The position numbers and the translations under genes were made by a program. A model generated the notes under the pieces. The model had not been told where the DNA came from, made no database searches, and saw nothing but the letters and a program-made list of their open reading frames with translations. From Lachnospiraceae bacterium (GTDB lineage Bacteria > Bacillota > Clostridia > Lachnospirales > Lachnospiraceae), in assembly GCA_029005135.1 (NCBI GenBank), contig JAQXFO010000017.1:36898-100897 (forward strand): a DNA stretch of 64,000 nucleotides, read 5' to 3'. This document shows, in pieces, positions 52,463 through 61,175 of the stretch. How positions within the stretch are numbered: the stretch's first letter is position 1; each line of letters begins with the position of its first letter.

Positions 52463-53905
52463 TCAGCTGTGCCGGCGCCAGCTTCCCGGAGCCAGAAGGA
52501 TCAGCATCGGGAACAGTTCCAGACGGCCCGCCAGCATGTCAAACATCAGGACCAGCTTGGATAAAACGCTGAAATCGCCAAAATTCCCCGTCGGTCCGAT
52601 CACAGACAGACCGGGGCCGATATTGTTGAGTGTCGCCGCCACCGCGGTAAAGCTGGCTGCAAAATCAAAACCGTCCAGCGAAACCAACAGGGCAGAGATA
52701 AAAAAGATCAGAAAATACGCTGCGATAAAGACATGCGTGGAATGGATCGTGCTGTCGGCGATGGTACTGCCGTCCATGCGTATTTTTTTGACAAGACGCT
52801 GGTGGTTGATGGTCGAGATCTCGCGCTTAACGGATTTGACCGCAATGATCAGACGCGAGACCTTCATACCGCCGCCGGTGGAACCGGCACAGGCCCCCAC
52901 AAACATCAGCACCACCAGGATCATCTTCGACAATTCCGGCCAGGCATTGAAATCCGCCGAGGCATAGCCTGTCGTGGTGATGACCGAGGCCACCTGGAAG
53001 GCCGCCGCCCTCACCGTATCACCGGCGGAGCCGTACAGGCCGCGGATATTCCAGCCGATCAGCAGGATCGACAGAACAACGATCACCAGATACACCCGGA
53101 CCTCTTCCATTTTGAAAGCACTGCGGAACCGGCGGCAGCCTATCAGATAGAAGAAGGTGAAGTTGGTGCCGCACAGCAGCATAAAGACCGTGGTAATGAT
53201 CTGAAGAGAAGCCGGATAAGCCATATAGCCCTGATTGAGGACGGAAAAGCCGCCGGTACCGACGGTGCCGAAGGTATGGCAGATGGCTTCGAACAGCGGC
53301 ATGCCGAACAGCATCAGAAGGATCAGTTCCGCCGCCGACAGAAGACCGTAGATACCGTAGAGGATCGTGGCGCTCTGCTTGATGCGCGGCACCAGCTTAT
53401 CCACCACCGGTCCCGGGCTTTCGGCCTTCATCAGATTCAGCGTGGAGCCGCCGAGGATCGGCACGATGGCCAGCATGAAAACGATAATACCCATGCCGCC
53501 CACCCAGTGGGTCAGAGACCGCCAGAACAGTGTGCAGTGATTCAGCTCCTCCACACTCGACAGGATGGAGGAACCTGTCGTCGTAAAGCCGGAAATAGTC
53601 TCGAACAGCGCATCCACATAGAAAGGAATATCGCCGCACAGCGAAAACGGCAGCGCTCCGAAGACGGAGATGGCGATCCAGCCCAGACCGACCGCCGCAA
53701 AGCCGTCTCGGCCGTAGACCTGCATCAGGCGGGGCTTTTTCCGTGTCATCAGCGCCCCGACGGCAAAGGTCAATGCCGCCACCGCCAGATAGCTCAGAAA
53801 GGCGCTTTCGCGGTAAATAAGGCCCACCAGAGCGGGCAGGAGCAGCAGGCCGCCCTCAACCTTGAGGATCCAGCCGAGAATATAGGTTATCGTCGCAAAA
53901 TTCAT
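52463..53905 (-). CDS. trkH: Potassium uptake channel subunit TrkH/KtrB
   Basis: The 480-residue membrane protein has the four repeated membrane-pore-membrane units of the TrkH/KtrB/HKT family, with pore loops around SGFTTTGSSI, TVGTGGF, TTTGYASADF and the last-repeat TLNNIGPGLS. It lets potassium into the cell when gated by its cytoplasmic partner, encoded just upstream (4 bp). AGGT lies about 6 bases before the ATG, within the end of trkA. In many Firmicutes this gate is closed by c-di-AMP, which this window's cdaA would make. Confidence 0.92.
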   Translation of the reverse strand: MNFATITYILGWILKVEGGLLLLPALVGLIYRESAFLSYLAVAALTFAVGALMTRKKPRLMQVYGRDGFAAVGLGWIAISVFGALPFSLCGDIPFYVDALFETISGFTTTGSSILSSVEELNHCTLFWRSLTHWVGGMGIIVFMLAIVPILGGSTLNLMKAESPGPVVDKLVPRIKQSATILYGIYGLLSAAELILLMLFGMPLFEAICHTFGTVGTGGFSVLNQGYMAYPASLQIITTVFMLLCGTNFTFFYLIGCRRFRSAFKMEEVRVYLVIVVLSILLIGWNIRGLYGSAGDTVRAAAFQVASVITTTGYASADFNAWPELSKMILVVLMFVGACAGSTGGGMKVSRLIIAVKSVKREISTINHQRLVKKIRMDGSTIADSTIHSTHVFIAAYFLIFFISALLVSLDGFDFAASFTAVAATLNNIGPGLSVIGPTGNFGDFSVLSKLVLMFDMLAGRLELFPMLILLAPGSWRRHS

Positions 53906-53909
53906 GGCA

Positions 53910-55286
53910 TTACCTGTCCGCTCGCTTTTTTAATATATCATTAATGCTGCTCAGCTTCTCTTCCGTTCTGGCGATAACGACGACCGAATCGCCCACACGA
54001 AGTTCCGTATTGCCGGTGGGCGTGATCAGCTGGCTGCTGCGGTTAATCTTGCCGATCAGCACGCCTTCCCGGATATCCAGAGCCTGAAGCGGCCTGTCGG
54101 TCACCGCTGACTTCTCCTTGATATAGAATTCAAGGGCTTCGACGCGGCCGTTGGCCAGCAGATACAGGTTCTCAACGCTGCTCTCCGATTCATCCACAGA
54201 GCGGATGTACTGAAGCAGGTATTCCGCCGTCAGGGTCTTGGGATTCACGATGGTGCCCAGGGACATTTTGCTGATAACATCATTGAAAGTGATGCGGTTA
54301 ACCTTGGTGACGATCTTGGCATCCCCGTCGGTCACGCTCTCGGCATAGAGGGATACCAGAATGTTCTCCTCATCGATGCCTGTCAGAGCCGCAAAGCCCT
54401 TGACGCGCCCGATGCCTTCCTCCAGAAGGAGATGCTCATCGGTACCGTCGCCCATGATGACCTCGGCCTCCGGCAGCTCTTCCGCCAGGAAATGGCAGCG
54501 CTTCTCGTCGACCTCGATGATCCTGACCTTCATGCCGGTGTTGATCAGCTGACGGGCCAGATAATAGGTAATGGTGCCCCCGCCGACGATCAGAACGGAA
54601 TCGACGGGATTGTTGTTGATGCCGATCCGACTGAAAAAGGTACCGGCATCTTTGGGAGAGGCGATCAGTGACAGCCGGTCTTCCGCGCGTATCTCAAAAT
54701 CACCGGAAGGGATCATGACCTCGCTGCCCCGCTCCGCTACACAGATCAGGACATCACAGCGGAAACGGCTGCGGATATCCGCCAGCTTCATGCCGCACAG
54801 CACGCTGTCGGCAGGCACCCGGAACTTCAGCAGTTCCACACGGCCTTTGGCAAAGGTACTGATATTGATCGCCGACGGAAAACGGAAGACCCGGGAGATC
54901 TCCGAGGCTGCCGCCAGTTCGGGGTTGATGATCATGGCCAGGTCAAAGCTTTTCCGGAAGATCGAGCTTTCGCGAGAATAGATCGGATTGCGCACACGGG
55001 CCACAAGACGGCAGTTGGACATCTGGCGGGCAATCAGGCAGCACAGAAGATTCTTCTCATCAGAGCCGGTGATAGCGCAGAGCAGATCGACATCGGCGAT
55101 ACCGGCCTCCTCCAGAGAGGCATGGCTGGTGCCATCGCCGATGATACCCTTGACATCGAAGCTGTTGATCACATCCTGCATCTGCTGAAGACGCGTATCA
55201 AGCAGGGTCACACTATGACCTTCAAGGCAAAGCTGGACAGCCAGATTAGAGCCGACTTTGCCGCATCCCACAACAAGGACTTTCAT
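53910..55286 (-). CDS. trkA: Potassium uptake gating protein TrkA
   Basis: The 458-residue cytoplasmic protein has two RCK modules in tandem: dinucleotide motifs VVGCGKVGSNLAVQL (4-18) and VLIVGGGTITYYLARQL (near 235), each followed by a TrkA-C domain. This is the double-length TrkA form, rather than the single-module KtrA. It binds NAD(H)/ATP, and TrkA-C domains of this type are known c-di-AMP receptors in Firmicutes. GGAG lies 10 bases before the ATG. It has its own promoter and leads trkA–trkH, perhaps continuing into rho. Confidence 0.93.
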   Translation of the reverse strand: MKVLVVGCGKVGSNLAVQLCLEGHSVTLLDTRLQQMQDVINSFDVKGIIGDGTSHASLEEAGIADVDLLCAITGSDEKNLLCCLIARQMSNCRLVARVRNPIYSRESSIFRKSFDLAMIINPELAAASEISRVFRFPSAINISTFAKGRVELLKFRVPADSVLCGMKLADIRSRFRCDVLICVAERGSEVMIPSGDFEIRAEDRLSLIASPKDAGTFFSRIGINNNPVDSVLIVGGGTITYYLARQLINTGMKVRIIEVDEKRCHFLAEELPEAEVIMGDGTDEHLLLEEGIGRVKGFAALTGIDEENILVSLYAESVTDGDAKIVTKVNRITFNDVISKMSLGTIVNPKTLTAEYLLQYIRSVDESESSVENLYLLANGRVEALEFYIKEKSAVTDRPLQALDIREGVLIGKINRSSQLITPTGNTELRVGDSVVVIARTEEKLSSINDILKKRADR

Positions 55287-55334
55287 TGTTCAGTTTCTCC
55301 AGTGGATTGTTTTCATAGACGGGCTGATACTTGT

Positions 55335-55364
55335 ATTATAACGGTAATGCCGCAAAAAATACAA
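55335..55364 (-). promoter_or_regulatory. Promoter of trkA
   Basis: On the minus strand TTGTAT (55364-55359), an 18-base spacer and a perfect TATAAT (55340-55335). The start near 55328 gives a leader of about 42 bases. It lies just after the pepP hairpin. Confidence 0.7.
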
Positions 55365-55375
55365 CAGCTTTTCCC

Positions 55376-55408
55376 AAACCGCCCCTCATGGGGAGAGAGG
55401 GGCGGTTT
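55376..55408 (-). terminator. Hairpin overlapping the stop of the aminopeptidase gene
   Basis: A perfect 12-bp stem (AAACCGCCCCTC at 55376-55387, GAGGGGCGGTTT at 55397-55408) with a 9-base loop. The TGA stop of the aminopeptidase gene is at the inner end of the stem. A T-run follows about 15 bases later on the minus strand. Confidence 0.7.
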
Positions 55409-57182
55409 TGCCTTTCAGCCAACGGCACTCGTCTTCTGTCATAAAGGGTGCCAGCGTCTCATAGACTCGCCGGTGGTAAGCATTGAGCCAGTCGATCTGG
55501 GCCCGGCTCATTTCCTCCGCCAGAAGCGGCGCGGTATCGTACGGCACCAGCGTCATCGGCCGGAAACCGAGCCAGGTACCGTATTCATTGGTCTGAAGCA
55601 TCACGCATTCCAGTTCATTTTCGATACGGATGCCCAGTTCCCCCTCCTCATACACTCCCGGTTCATCGGTCACCGTCATACCGGGAACAAAGACGGTCCG
55701 ACCGCGCGGACTGAGGTTCTGAGGACCTTCATGCACACTGCTCATGAAGCCGACACCGTGGCCGGTGCCGCAGCGGTAATCAATGCCGTGGGCCCACAGA
55801 GGCTCCCTTGCCAGGATATCCAGCTGACTGCCGGTGCAGGTATTGAGGAACACAGCCCGGGCCATATCGATATGTCCCATCAGCGTCCAGGTATAATACC
55901 GCCGCGCCTTGTCGGTCAGGGGGCCCACCGGATAGGTTCGTGTGATATCCGTCGTGCCGTTGTCATACTGACCGCCGCTGTCCACCAGCAGAAAACCGTG
56001 CCTCTCGATCACACTGTCCTTTCCCGGCTGCGCCTGATAGTGCATCATGGCAGCATTCGGTCCCCAGGCGGCGATAGTCGGGAAGCTGTCTCCCCGGTAC
56101 CCGGGCAGCCGGCTCCGCTGTTGTCTCAGCATGGCATCGATATCACTCTCCCGCAGAAGCCGGCCCTCCGCCAGAGCCGCCTCCAGGGCCATACCAAAAC
56201 GACAGACAGCCAGGCCATCCTGAACATGACATTCCCGGAGATTCTTAAGCTCCGTCTCGTTCTTAACCCCTTTCATCAAAAGGATCGGATCCGCTGCCTT
56301 TTTCACGGTCACATCGGATCGCTCTGACAGTGACGCCAAAAGTCCCGCACTGATCGACTCGGGCGGTGTCAGTACCGTCTTGCCCGCAGCCAGGACCGGG
56401 ATCTCCTCAAAGAAGGCCTCATAGGGTCTGAAAATGACGGAAGCCGCCTCCAGTTCTGCCGCCTCCGCTTCACTGAGCCGTGCCCTGTCAAGATAGAGCC
56501 GGCATTCACGGCTGTCGAGACAGGCAAAGGCCACCGCCAGGGGTGTATGGGGCAGATCCGACGCCCTGAGGCAGAAAAGCCAGCCGATATCCTCAAGAGA
56601 AACGATGGGCATCATAGCGGCGCCTGCCTTTTCCAGAGCCGCCCTGACCCGGGCAATCCGTTGCGCCGGCGTCTCTCCCGTCTGATCGACGGTCAGAAGA
56701 CGACACGCGCTTTTGGGCAGGCCCGGCCGGCCTCCCAGAGTATCCCAGAGAGCACCGGCGGTATCACGGAAGGTAAGAGCCGCCCCCACGGACGCCAGCA
56801 CGGCCTTGAGATCATCTGCCGCCGCGGCCGACGTCGCCCTGCCGTCGATAATCAGCGACTGTCCTGCCGAAAAATGTCCGCGGATATACTCCCGGATCGT
56901 CGGCACGCCGGCACAGCCCGCATGCATACTGACGATCTCAGTGCCCGCCAGTTCGCGGTCGGCCTGACCGTAGAACCGGCCGTCGCACCAGAGGGCACTT
57001 TCCGTCATCGTCACAATGAGGGTACTGTTCTCCCCGGTAAAGCCCGAAAAAAACCGTATGGCATGATAATGATCCGGCAGATATTCACTGCCGTGGGGAT
57101 CGCGGCACTGAAGCAGTATGCCGTCGCTGCCCGCCTGTTTCACAGCTTCCCGAAGGGCTGTCAGTTTGTCATGAATCGTCAT
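55386..57182 (-). CDS. Xaa-Pro aminopeptidase, M24B, three-domain form
   Basis: The 598-residue enzyme removes the N-terminal residue of peptides with proline in second place. It has two creatinase-like N-terminal domains and a C-terminal pita-bread domain with the two-metal ligands: Asp in LVDSGGQYDNGTTDITRTYP, His in GTGHGVGFMSSVHEGP, and Glu in TDEPGVYEEG and ENELECV. The length and three-domain layout resemble eukaryotic-type aminopeptidase P rather than the 440-residue E. coli PepP. The start at 57182 is 6 bases after GGGAG; a start 45 bases upstream lies in the leader hairpin. Confidence 0.9.
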   Translation of the reverse strand: MTIHDKLTALREAVKQAGSDGILLQCRDPHGSEYLPDHYHAIRFFSGFTGENSTLIVTMTESALWCDGRFYGQADRELAGTEIVSMHAGCAGVPTIREYIRGHFSAGQSLIIDGRATSAAAADDLKAVLASVGAALTFRDTAGALWDTLGGRPGLPKSACRLLTVDQTGETPAQRIARVRAALEKAGAAMMPIVSLEDIGWLFCLRASDLPHTPLAVAFACLDSRECRLYLDRARLSEAEAAELEAASVIFRPYEAFFEEIPVLAAGKTVLTPPESISAGLLASLSERSDVTVKKAADPILLMKGVKNETELKNLRECHVQDGLAVCRFGMALEAALAEGRLLRESDIDAMLRQQRSRLPGYRGDSFPTIAAWGPNAAMMHYQAQPGKDSVIERHGFLLVDSGGQYDNGTTDITRTYPVGPLTDKARRYYTWTLMGHIDMARAVFLNTCTGSQLDILAREPLWAHGIDYRCGTGHGVGFMSSVHEGPQNLSPRGRTVFVPGMTVTDEPGVYEEGELGIRIENELECVMLQTNEYGTWLGFRPMTLVPYDTAPLLAEEMSRAQIDWLNAYHRRVYETLAPFMTEDECRWLKGKTAPLSP

Positions 57183-57200
57183 AACTATCTCCCTGCGCAA

Positions 57201-57242
57201 AAGAACTGCGGTGATATGCCGGAGCATTCGACCGCAGTTCTT
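57201..57242 (-). terminator. Terminator of the BMP nucleoside transporter operon
   Basis: A 12-bp perfect stem (AAGAACTGCGGT at 57201-57212, ACCGCAGTTCTT at 57231-57242) with an 18-base loop, followed by a short T-run on the minus strand. It lies 66 bp after the last permease gene and 19 bp before the aminopeptidase ATG, so the aminopeptidase promoter must be within or just before it; TACAAT at 57249-57244 is a weak -10 candidate. Confidence 0.75.
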
Positions 57243-57307
57243 ATTGTAGCAAATATCATCCCGTCGTCACAGACGGTTTTTGTCTGCTGCCCGATCCGGG
57301 CACTGTC

Positions 57308-58339
57308 TTACCGTTCTTCACGGAAATAGGACTGCCCCAGCGAGGCCGGCGGCTGATCTTCTTTCTTTCTTCTGAAAGAGACCATCAGAAGAACGCCGAG
57401 GGTGACGATATACGGGATCATCTTGAAGATCTCCTGAGAGCTTCTCGTCAGGTTCGGGATGTAGAAATACGCCCAGTACAGAACACCGAACAGATAGGCG
57501 CCCCAGATACTGCGGATCGGCTTCCAGGTGGCGAAAATAACCAGCGCCACAGCCAGCCAGCCGAGGGACTCGATGGTCTTCTGATTCTCCCAGGTGCCGC
57601 GGATATAGACCATAACGTAGTAGGTACCGCCCAGACCGGAGATGCCGGCACCGATAATCGTGGACAGATATTTGTACTTGGTGACGCTGATACCGGCGGC
57701 ATCGGCGGTTCCCGGATTTTCACCGACGGAACGGAGACAGAGGCCGGTACGTGTCTTTTTGAAGAAATACCACAGGACAATGGCAATAACGATGGCCACA
57801 TAGGTCAGGAAGCCGTAAGAAAACAGCAGTGTGCCGAGTCCCAGCTTGCCTGTCACGCTGTCAAGAGAGGTGACGAGCGGCGCCACATAAGCCCGGAAAG
57901 CCTTGGATGTCGTCTCAACCGAGACCTGACCAACACCGCCGGCCAGCTTGTTAAGGCTGCCGCCGAAGAAATTGCCGACACCGGAGCCCAGGATCGTAAT
58001 CGTAAGACCGGTCACGTTCTGATTGGCCCGGAGAGTCGTGGTCAGCACCGAGAAAATCAGGCCGCCGAAGGCTGCCGCCGCGAAGCTGCAGACCAGACAG
58101 AGAACCACGCATATCACCACACTGGGTGTCTTGCCGGCATTGGCGCAGTAGACATTTTCATACATGAAGGTCGAGGCCAGACCGGCGATACCGCCGAAAT
58201 ACATGATGCCCGGAACACCGAGGTTCAGGTTGCCGCCTTTTTCAGCCAGGATCTCGCCGAGGGCGCCCAGCATGATGACGGTACCGAATATGACCGCCGA
58301 ATGGAGCAGAGACGGAAAGGAAGTCAGGAACTGGAGCAT
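57308..58339 (-). CDS. ABC transporter permease, NupQ/BmpC type
   Basis: The 343-residue protein belongs to the branched-chain/nucleoside permease family, with about eight to ten helices and the family stretches GEILAEKGGNLNLGVPGIM and GENPGTADAAGISV (the EAA-like loop that meets the ATPase). It forms half of the membrane channel of a BMP-type nucleoside importer. Its ATG shares one base with the stop of the first permease gene (TAATG). It is the last gene of the operon. Confidence 0.9.
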   Translation of the reverse strand: MLQFLTSFPSLLHSAVIFGTVIMLGALGEILAEKGGNLNLGVPGIMYFGGIAGLASTFMYENVYCANAGKTPSVVICVVLCLVCSFAAAAFGGLIFSVLTTTLRANQNVTGLTITILGSGVGNFFGGSLNKLAGGVGQVSVETTSKAFRAYVAPLVTSLDSVTGKLGLGTLLFSYGFLTYVAIVIAIVLWYFFKKTRTGLCLRSVGENPGTADAAGISVTKYKYLSTIIGAGISGLGGTYYVMVYIRGTWENQKTIESLGWLAVALVIFATWKPIRSIWGAYLFGVLYWAYFYIPNLTRSSQEIFKMIPYIVTLGVLLMVSFRRKKEDQPPASLGQSYFREER

Positions 58340-59448
58340 TATGCCACCTCCTTACTCTTTTTGCGGAAATGAACACTGTAATTGATGAAGAATTCACTGC
58401 CCAGGATAAAGAGGAGCATGATGCCCATAATGATCTGGGAGGCATATTCATTCAGACCAAAGTCGGACGCAATCTGGACAGCACCCTTGTCAAGGAATGT
58501 CAGCAGCGCCGAGATCAGGATCATAACGAAGGGGTTCATTTTCGCCAGCCAGGCCACAATGATCGCCGTGAAGCCGCGGCCGTTGGCCGTGCTTGTGGAA
58601 ATCGTATGGGAAACAGCCGACACGGCCAGGAAACCGGAGAAGCCGCAGATGGCACCGGAAATCGCCATGGTGCGCATATAGACATTCTTGACGCGGATAC
58701 CGGCGTACAGAGCCGTGTTCTCGGAATCACCGACGACGCTGATCTCATAGCCCTGCTTGGTGTAAGTCATGTAGACATAGACCAGGACGCAGACAGCCAG
58801 AACGATGACGACGGTCCAGGCGAAATCGGAATTGTAGCCGGCTTTGAACATATTGCCGATCCAACCGATCTTCGTCTTGGAATTGATGATGCCGACGGTA
58901 TTGGAACCGAAGGGATTCTCCCATTTCGAGACACAGAAGGAGGTGAACTGAATGGCGATGTAGTTCATCATCAGGGTGAACAGCGTTTCATTCGTATTCC
59001 ACTGGGCTTTGAAGAAACCGGGAATAAGACCCCAGATGCCGCCGAGGGCGATGGAACCGACGATCATGCAGATAAAGAGCAGAACCGGGTTCATGGTCGG
59101 GCACTTGATCATGAAAAAGGCGGTGACGATACCACCCACCAGCATCTGACCTTCGGCGCCGATATTCCAGAAGCGCATCTTGAAGGCCGGTGCCAGACCA
59201 ACGGCGATACAGGTCAGGATCATCATGTCACGCACCATATTCCAGGTACGGCCCTTGTTGCCGAAGTTGCCCAGAAACATGGAAACGTAAACGCTGACAG
59301 GATTCAGCTTGACGATGAGAAAGACGACGATGCCGCTGACCAGAAGGCCGAGAAGAACCGAGATCAGGCGGATGCCCCAGGCTTTCGGTCTGGAAATGCC
59401 GTCACGTTTGGAAATGTGAAAAAGCGGCTCTTTTGATGTACTATGCAT
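58339..59448 (-). CDS. ABC transporter permease, NupP/BmpB type
   Basis: The 369-residue protein is the other channel half, with similar helices and the motifs MRFWNIGAEGQMLVGGI and GDSENTALYAGIRVKNV. I start at the ATG at 59448, 10 bases after GGAGG; a GTG nine bases earlier is too close to that site. It overlaps the ATPase gene by 8 bp. Pairs of permeases of this kind with one double ATPase and a BMP lipoprotein take up purine nucleosides in Streptococcus and Lactococcus. Confidence 0.9.
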   Translation of the reverse strand: MHSTSKEPLFHISKRDGISRPKAWGIRLISVLLGLLVSGIVVFLIVKLNPVSVYVSMFLGNFGNKGRTWNMVRDMMILTCIAVGLAPAFKMRFWNIGAEGQMLVGGIVTAFFMIKCPTMNPVLLFICMIVGSIALGGIWGLIPGFFKAQWNTNETLFTLMMNYIAIQFTSFCVSKWENPFGSNTVGIINSKTKIGWIGNMFKAGYNSDFAWTVVIVLAVCVLVYVYMTYTKQGYEISVVGDSENTALYAGIRVKNVYMRTMAISGAICGFSGFLAVSAVSHTISTSTANGRGFTAIIVAWLAKMNPFVMILISALLTFLDKGAVQIASDFGLNEYASQIIMGIMLLFILGSEFFINYSVHFRKKSKEVA

Positions 59449-61030
59449 GAGCTTCACCTCCTCCGACCTGAGTCATCATGAGACCAACTTCTTCCTTCGT
59501 GGTCTCAGATGCCTTGACAATGCCGGAAACCTTGCCGCCGCAGATGACCAGGATACGGTCACACAGCTCCAGCAGAACATCAAGATCTTCGCCGACGTAG
59601 ATAACGGCCACGCCCTTCATCTTCTGCTCCGACATCAGATTGTAAATGGTGTATGAGGTGTTGATGTCCAGACCACGCACCGCATAAGCCGTCATGAAAA
59701 GACGCGGATTATAGGCGACCTCACGGCCCACCAGAACCTTCTGGACATTACCGCCTGACAGACGTCTCAGCGGGATCTTGTCCACATTCGGCGTCACCAC
59801 TTCCAGATCGGCGACAATCTTGTCCGCCAGTTCCTTCGGATACTTGCGGTCTACAAAGGGACTCTTTCCCCGGCGGAAAGTCCGGAGCATCACATTGCCG
59901 GTGATCGGCATGCTGCCCGACAGCCCCATGCCGAAACGATCCTCAGGCACAAAGGAAAGAAGGATGCCCTTTTTAATGATATCCAGAGGATCCATACCGT
60001 TCAGCTCAATGGGCTTGCCATCGGCATCGATGTAGGTAATCCTGCCTCCGTTTTCAACCTTCTGAATGCCGGCGATGGCCTCCAGAAGCTCCTTCTGCCC
60101 CGAACCGGCGATGCCGGCAATACCGAGGATCTCGCCGCCTTTGGCGGTGAAGGACACATCGTCCAGCTTCTTGACGCCATCCTTCCCGAAAACGGTCACA
60201 TGCTCCAACGTCAGCAGATCCTGAGTCTTCTCCGCCATCGGTCTGTCGATGTTGAGCGACACCGCCTTGCCGACCATCATCTCGGTCAGAGACTGTACCG
60301 AGGCCTGACAGGTGTCAACGCAGCCGATGTATTTGCCCTTGCGCAGGACGGCCACACGGTCGGAAACCGCCAGAACTTCATTCAGTTTGTGCGTGATGAT
60401 GATCAGGGCCTTGCCGTCAGCCTTCATGTTGCGCATGACCGTGAAAAGCTTCTCGGTCTCCTGCGGTGTCAGAACGGCTGTCGGTTCATCGAGGATCAGG
60501 ATGTCGGCGCCCCTGTAAAGCACTTTCACGATCTCGACGGTCTGCTTCTGTGAAACCGACATATCGTAGATCTTCTGATTCGGATCTATATCAAAACCGT
60601 AACGGTCCGCAATTTCCTTGATATGACGGGCGACTTCCTCATTATCAGCCTTTCCCTTGCCGCCTTCCAGGCCGAGCACGATATTCTCGGCAGCTGTAAA
60701 AACGTCAACCAGCTTGAAATGCTGATGGATCATACCGATGCCGTACTTGAAGGAATCCTTCGGAGAGGCGATGGTGACCTGCTCTCCGTTGATACAGATC
60801 TCACCTTCATCCGGGAAATAAATACCGCCAAGCATATTCATCAGTGTGGTCTTGCCGCTGCCGTTCTCACCCAGCAGGGACAGGATCTCGCCTTTTTTCA
60901 GTTCCAGATCAATGCTGTCATTCGCCAGTACAGTGCCGAACCGTTTGGTGATATTCTTCATCTGAATGGCATACTGTTCTCTCTTATCCAAATGTCTCAG
61001 CCTCGCTTTCCGATTGAGCGAAGTACTCAT
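59441..61030 (-). CDS. ABC transporter ATPase with two nucleotide-binding domains, NupO/BmpA-operon type
   Basis: The 529-residue protein has two fused ABC domains. The first has Walker A GENGSGKTT near 55 with the signature MSVSQKQTVEIV and Walker B ILILDEPTAVL; the second has the degenerate GIAGSGQKEL and RLSGGNVQKVLVG. The second Walker A lacks the lysine, as is normal for this family, so only one site may turn over ATP. The start is uncertain: the ATG at 61030 has no clear ribosome-binding site, and a TTG about 15 codons downstream has GAGG about 10 bases before it. Confidence 0.9.
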   Translation of the reverse strand: MSTSLNRKARLRHLDKREQYAIQMKNITKRFGTVLANDSIDLELKKGEILSLLGENGSGKTTLMNMLGGIYFPDEGEICINGEQVTIASPKDSFKYGIGMIHQHFKLVDVFTAAENIVLGLEGGKGKADNEEVARHIKEIADRYGFDIDPNQKIYDMSVSQKQTVEIVKVLYRGADILILDEPTAVLTPQETEKLFTVMRNMKADGKALIIITHKLNEVLAVSDRVAVLRKGKYIGCVDTCQASVQSLTEMMVGKAVSLNIDRPMAEKTQDLLTLEHVTVFGKDGVKKLDDVSFTAKGGEILGIAGIAGSGQKELLEAIAGIQKVENGGRITYIDADGKPIELNGMDPLDIIKKGILLSFVPEDRFGMGLSGSMPITGNVMLRTFRRGKSPFVDRKYPKELADKIVADLEVVTPNVDKIPLRRLSGGNVQKVLVGREVAYNPRLFMTAYAVRGLDINTSYTIYNLMSEQKMKGVAVIYVGEDLDVLLELCDRILVICGGKVSGIVKASETTKEEVGLMMTQVGGGEAHA

Positions 61031-61062
61031 TCTATAATGCCGCTGTCCGCGGTTTTAATGAA

Positions 61063-61093
61063 AATAGGGAGCCTGTCAGACAAGCTCCCTATT
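61063..61093 (-). terminator. Attenuator-like hairpin between the binding-protein and ATPase genes
   Basis: A 10-bp perfect stem (AATAGGGAGC at 61063-61072, GCTCCCTATT at 61084-61093) with an inner TGTC/GACA hairpin, followed by TTTTC on the minus strand. It would stop part of the transcripts after the binding-protein gene, giving an excess of the binding protein over the membrane parts. Confidence 0.75.
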
Positions 61094-61175
61094 CATGTTA
61101 TTCTACCTGTTCAGAGCCAGGATACGGCTCATGCCGCTTCAGGTATTATGCGATTGTCGGCTCCTTAAGTTACTG

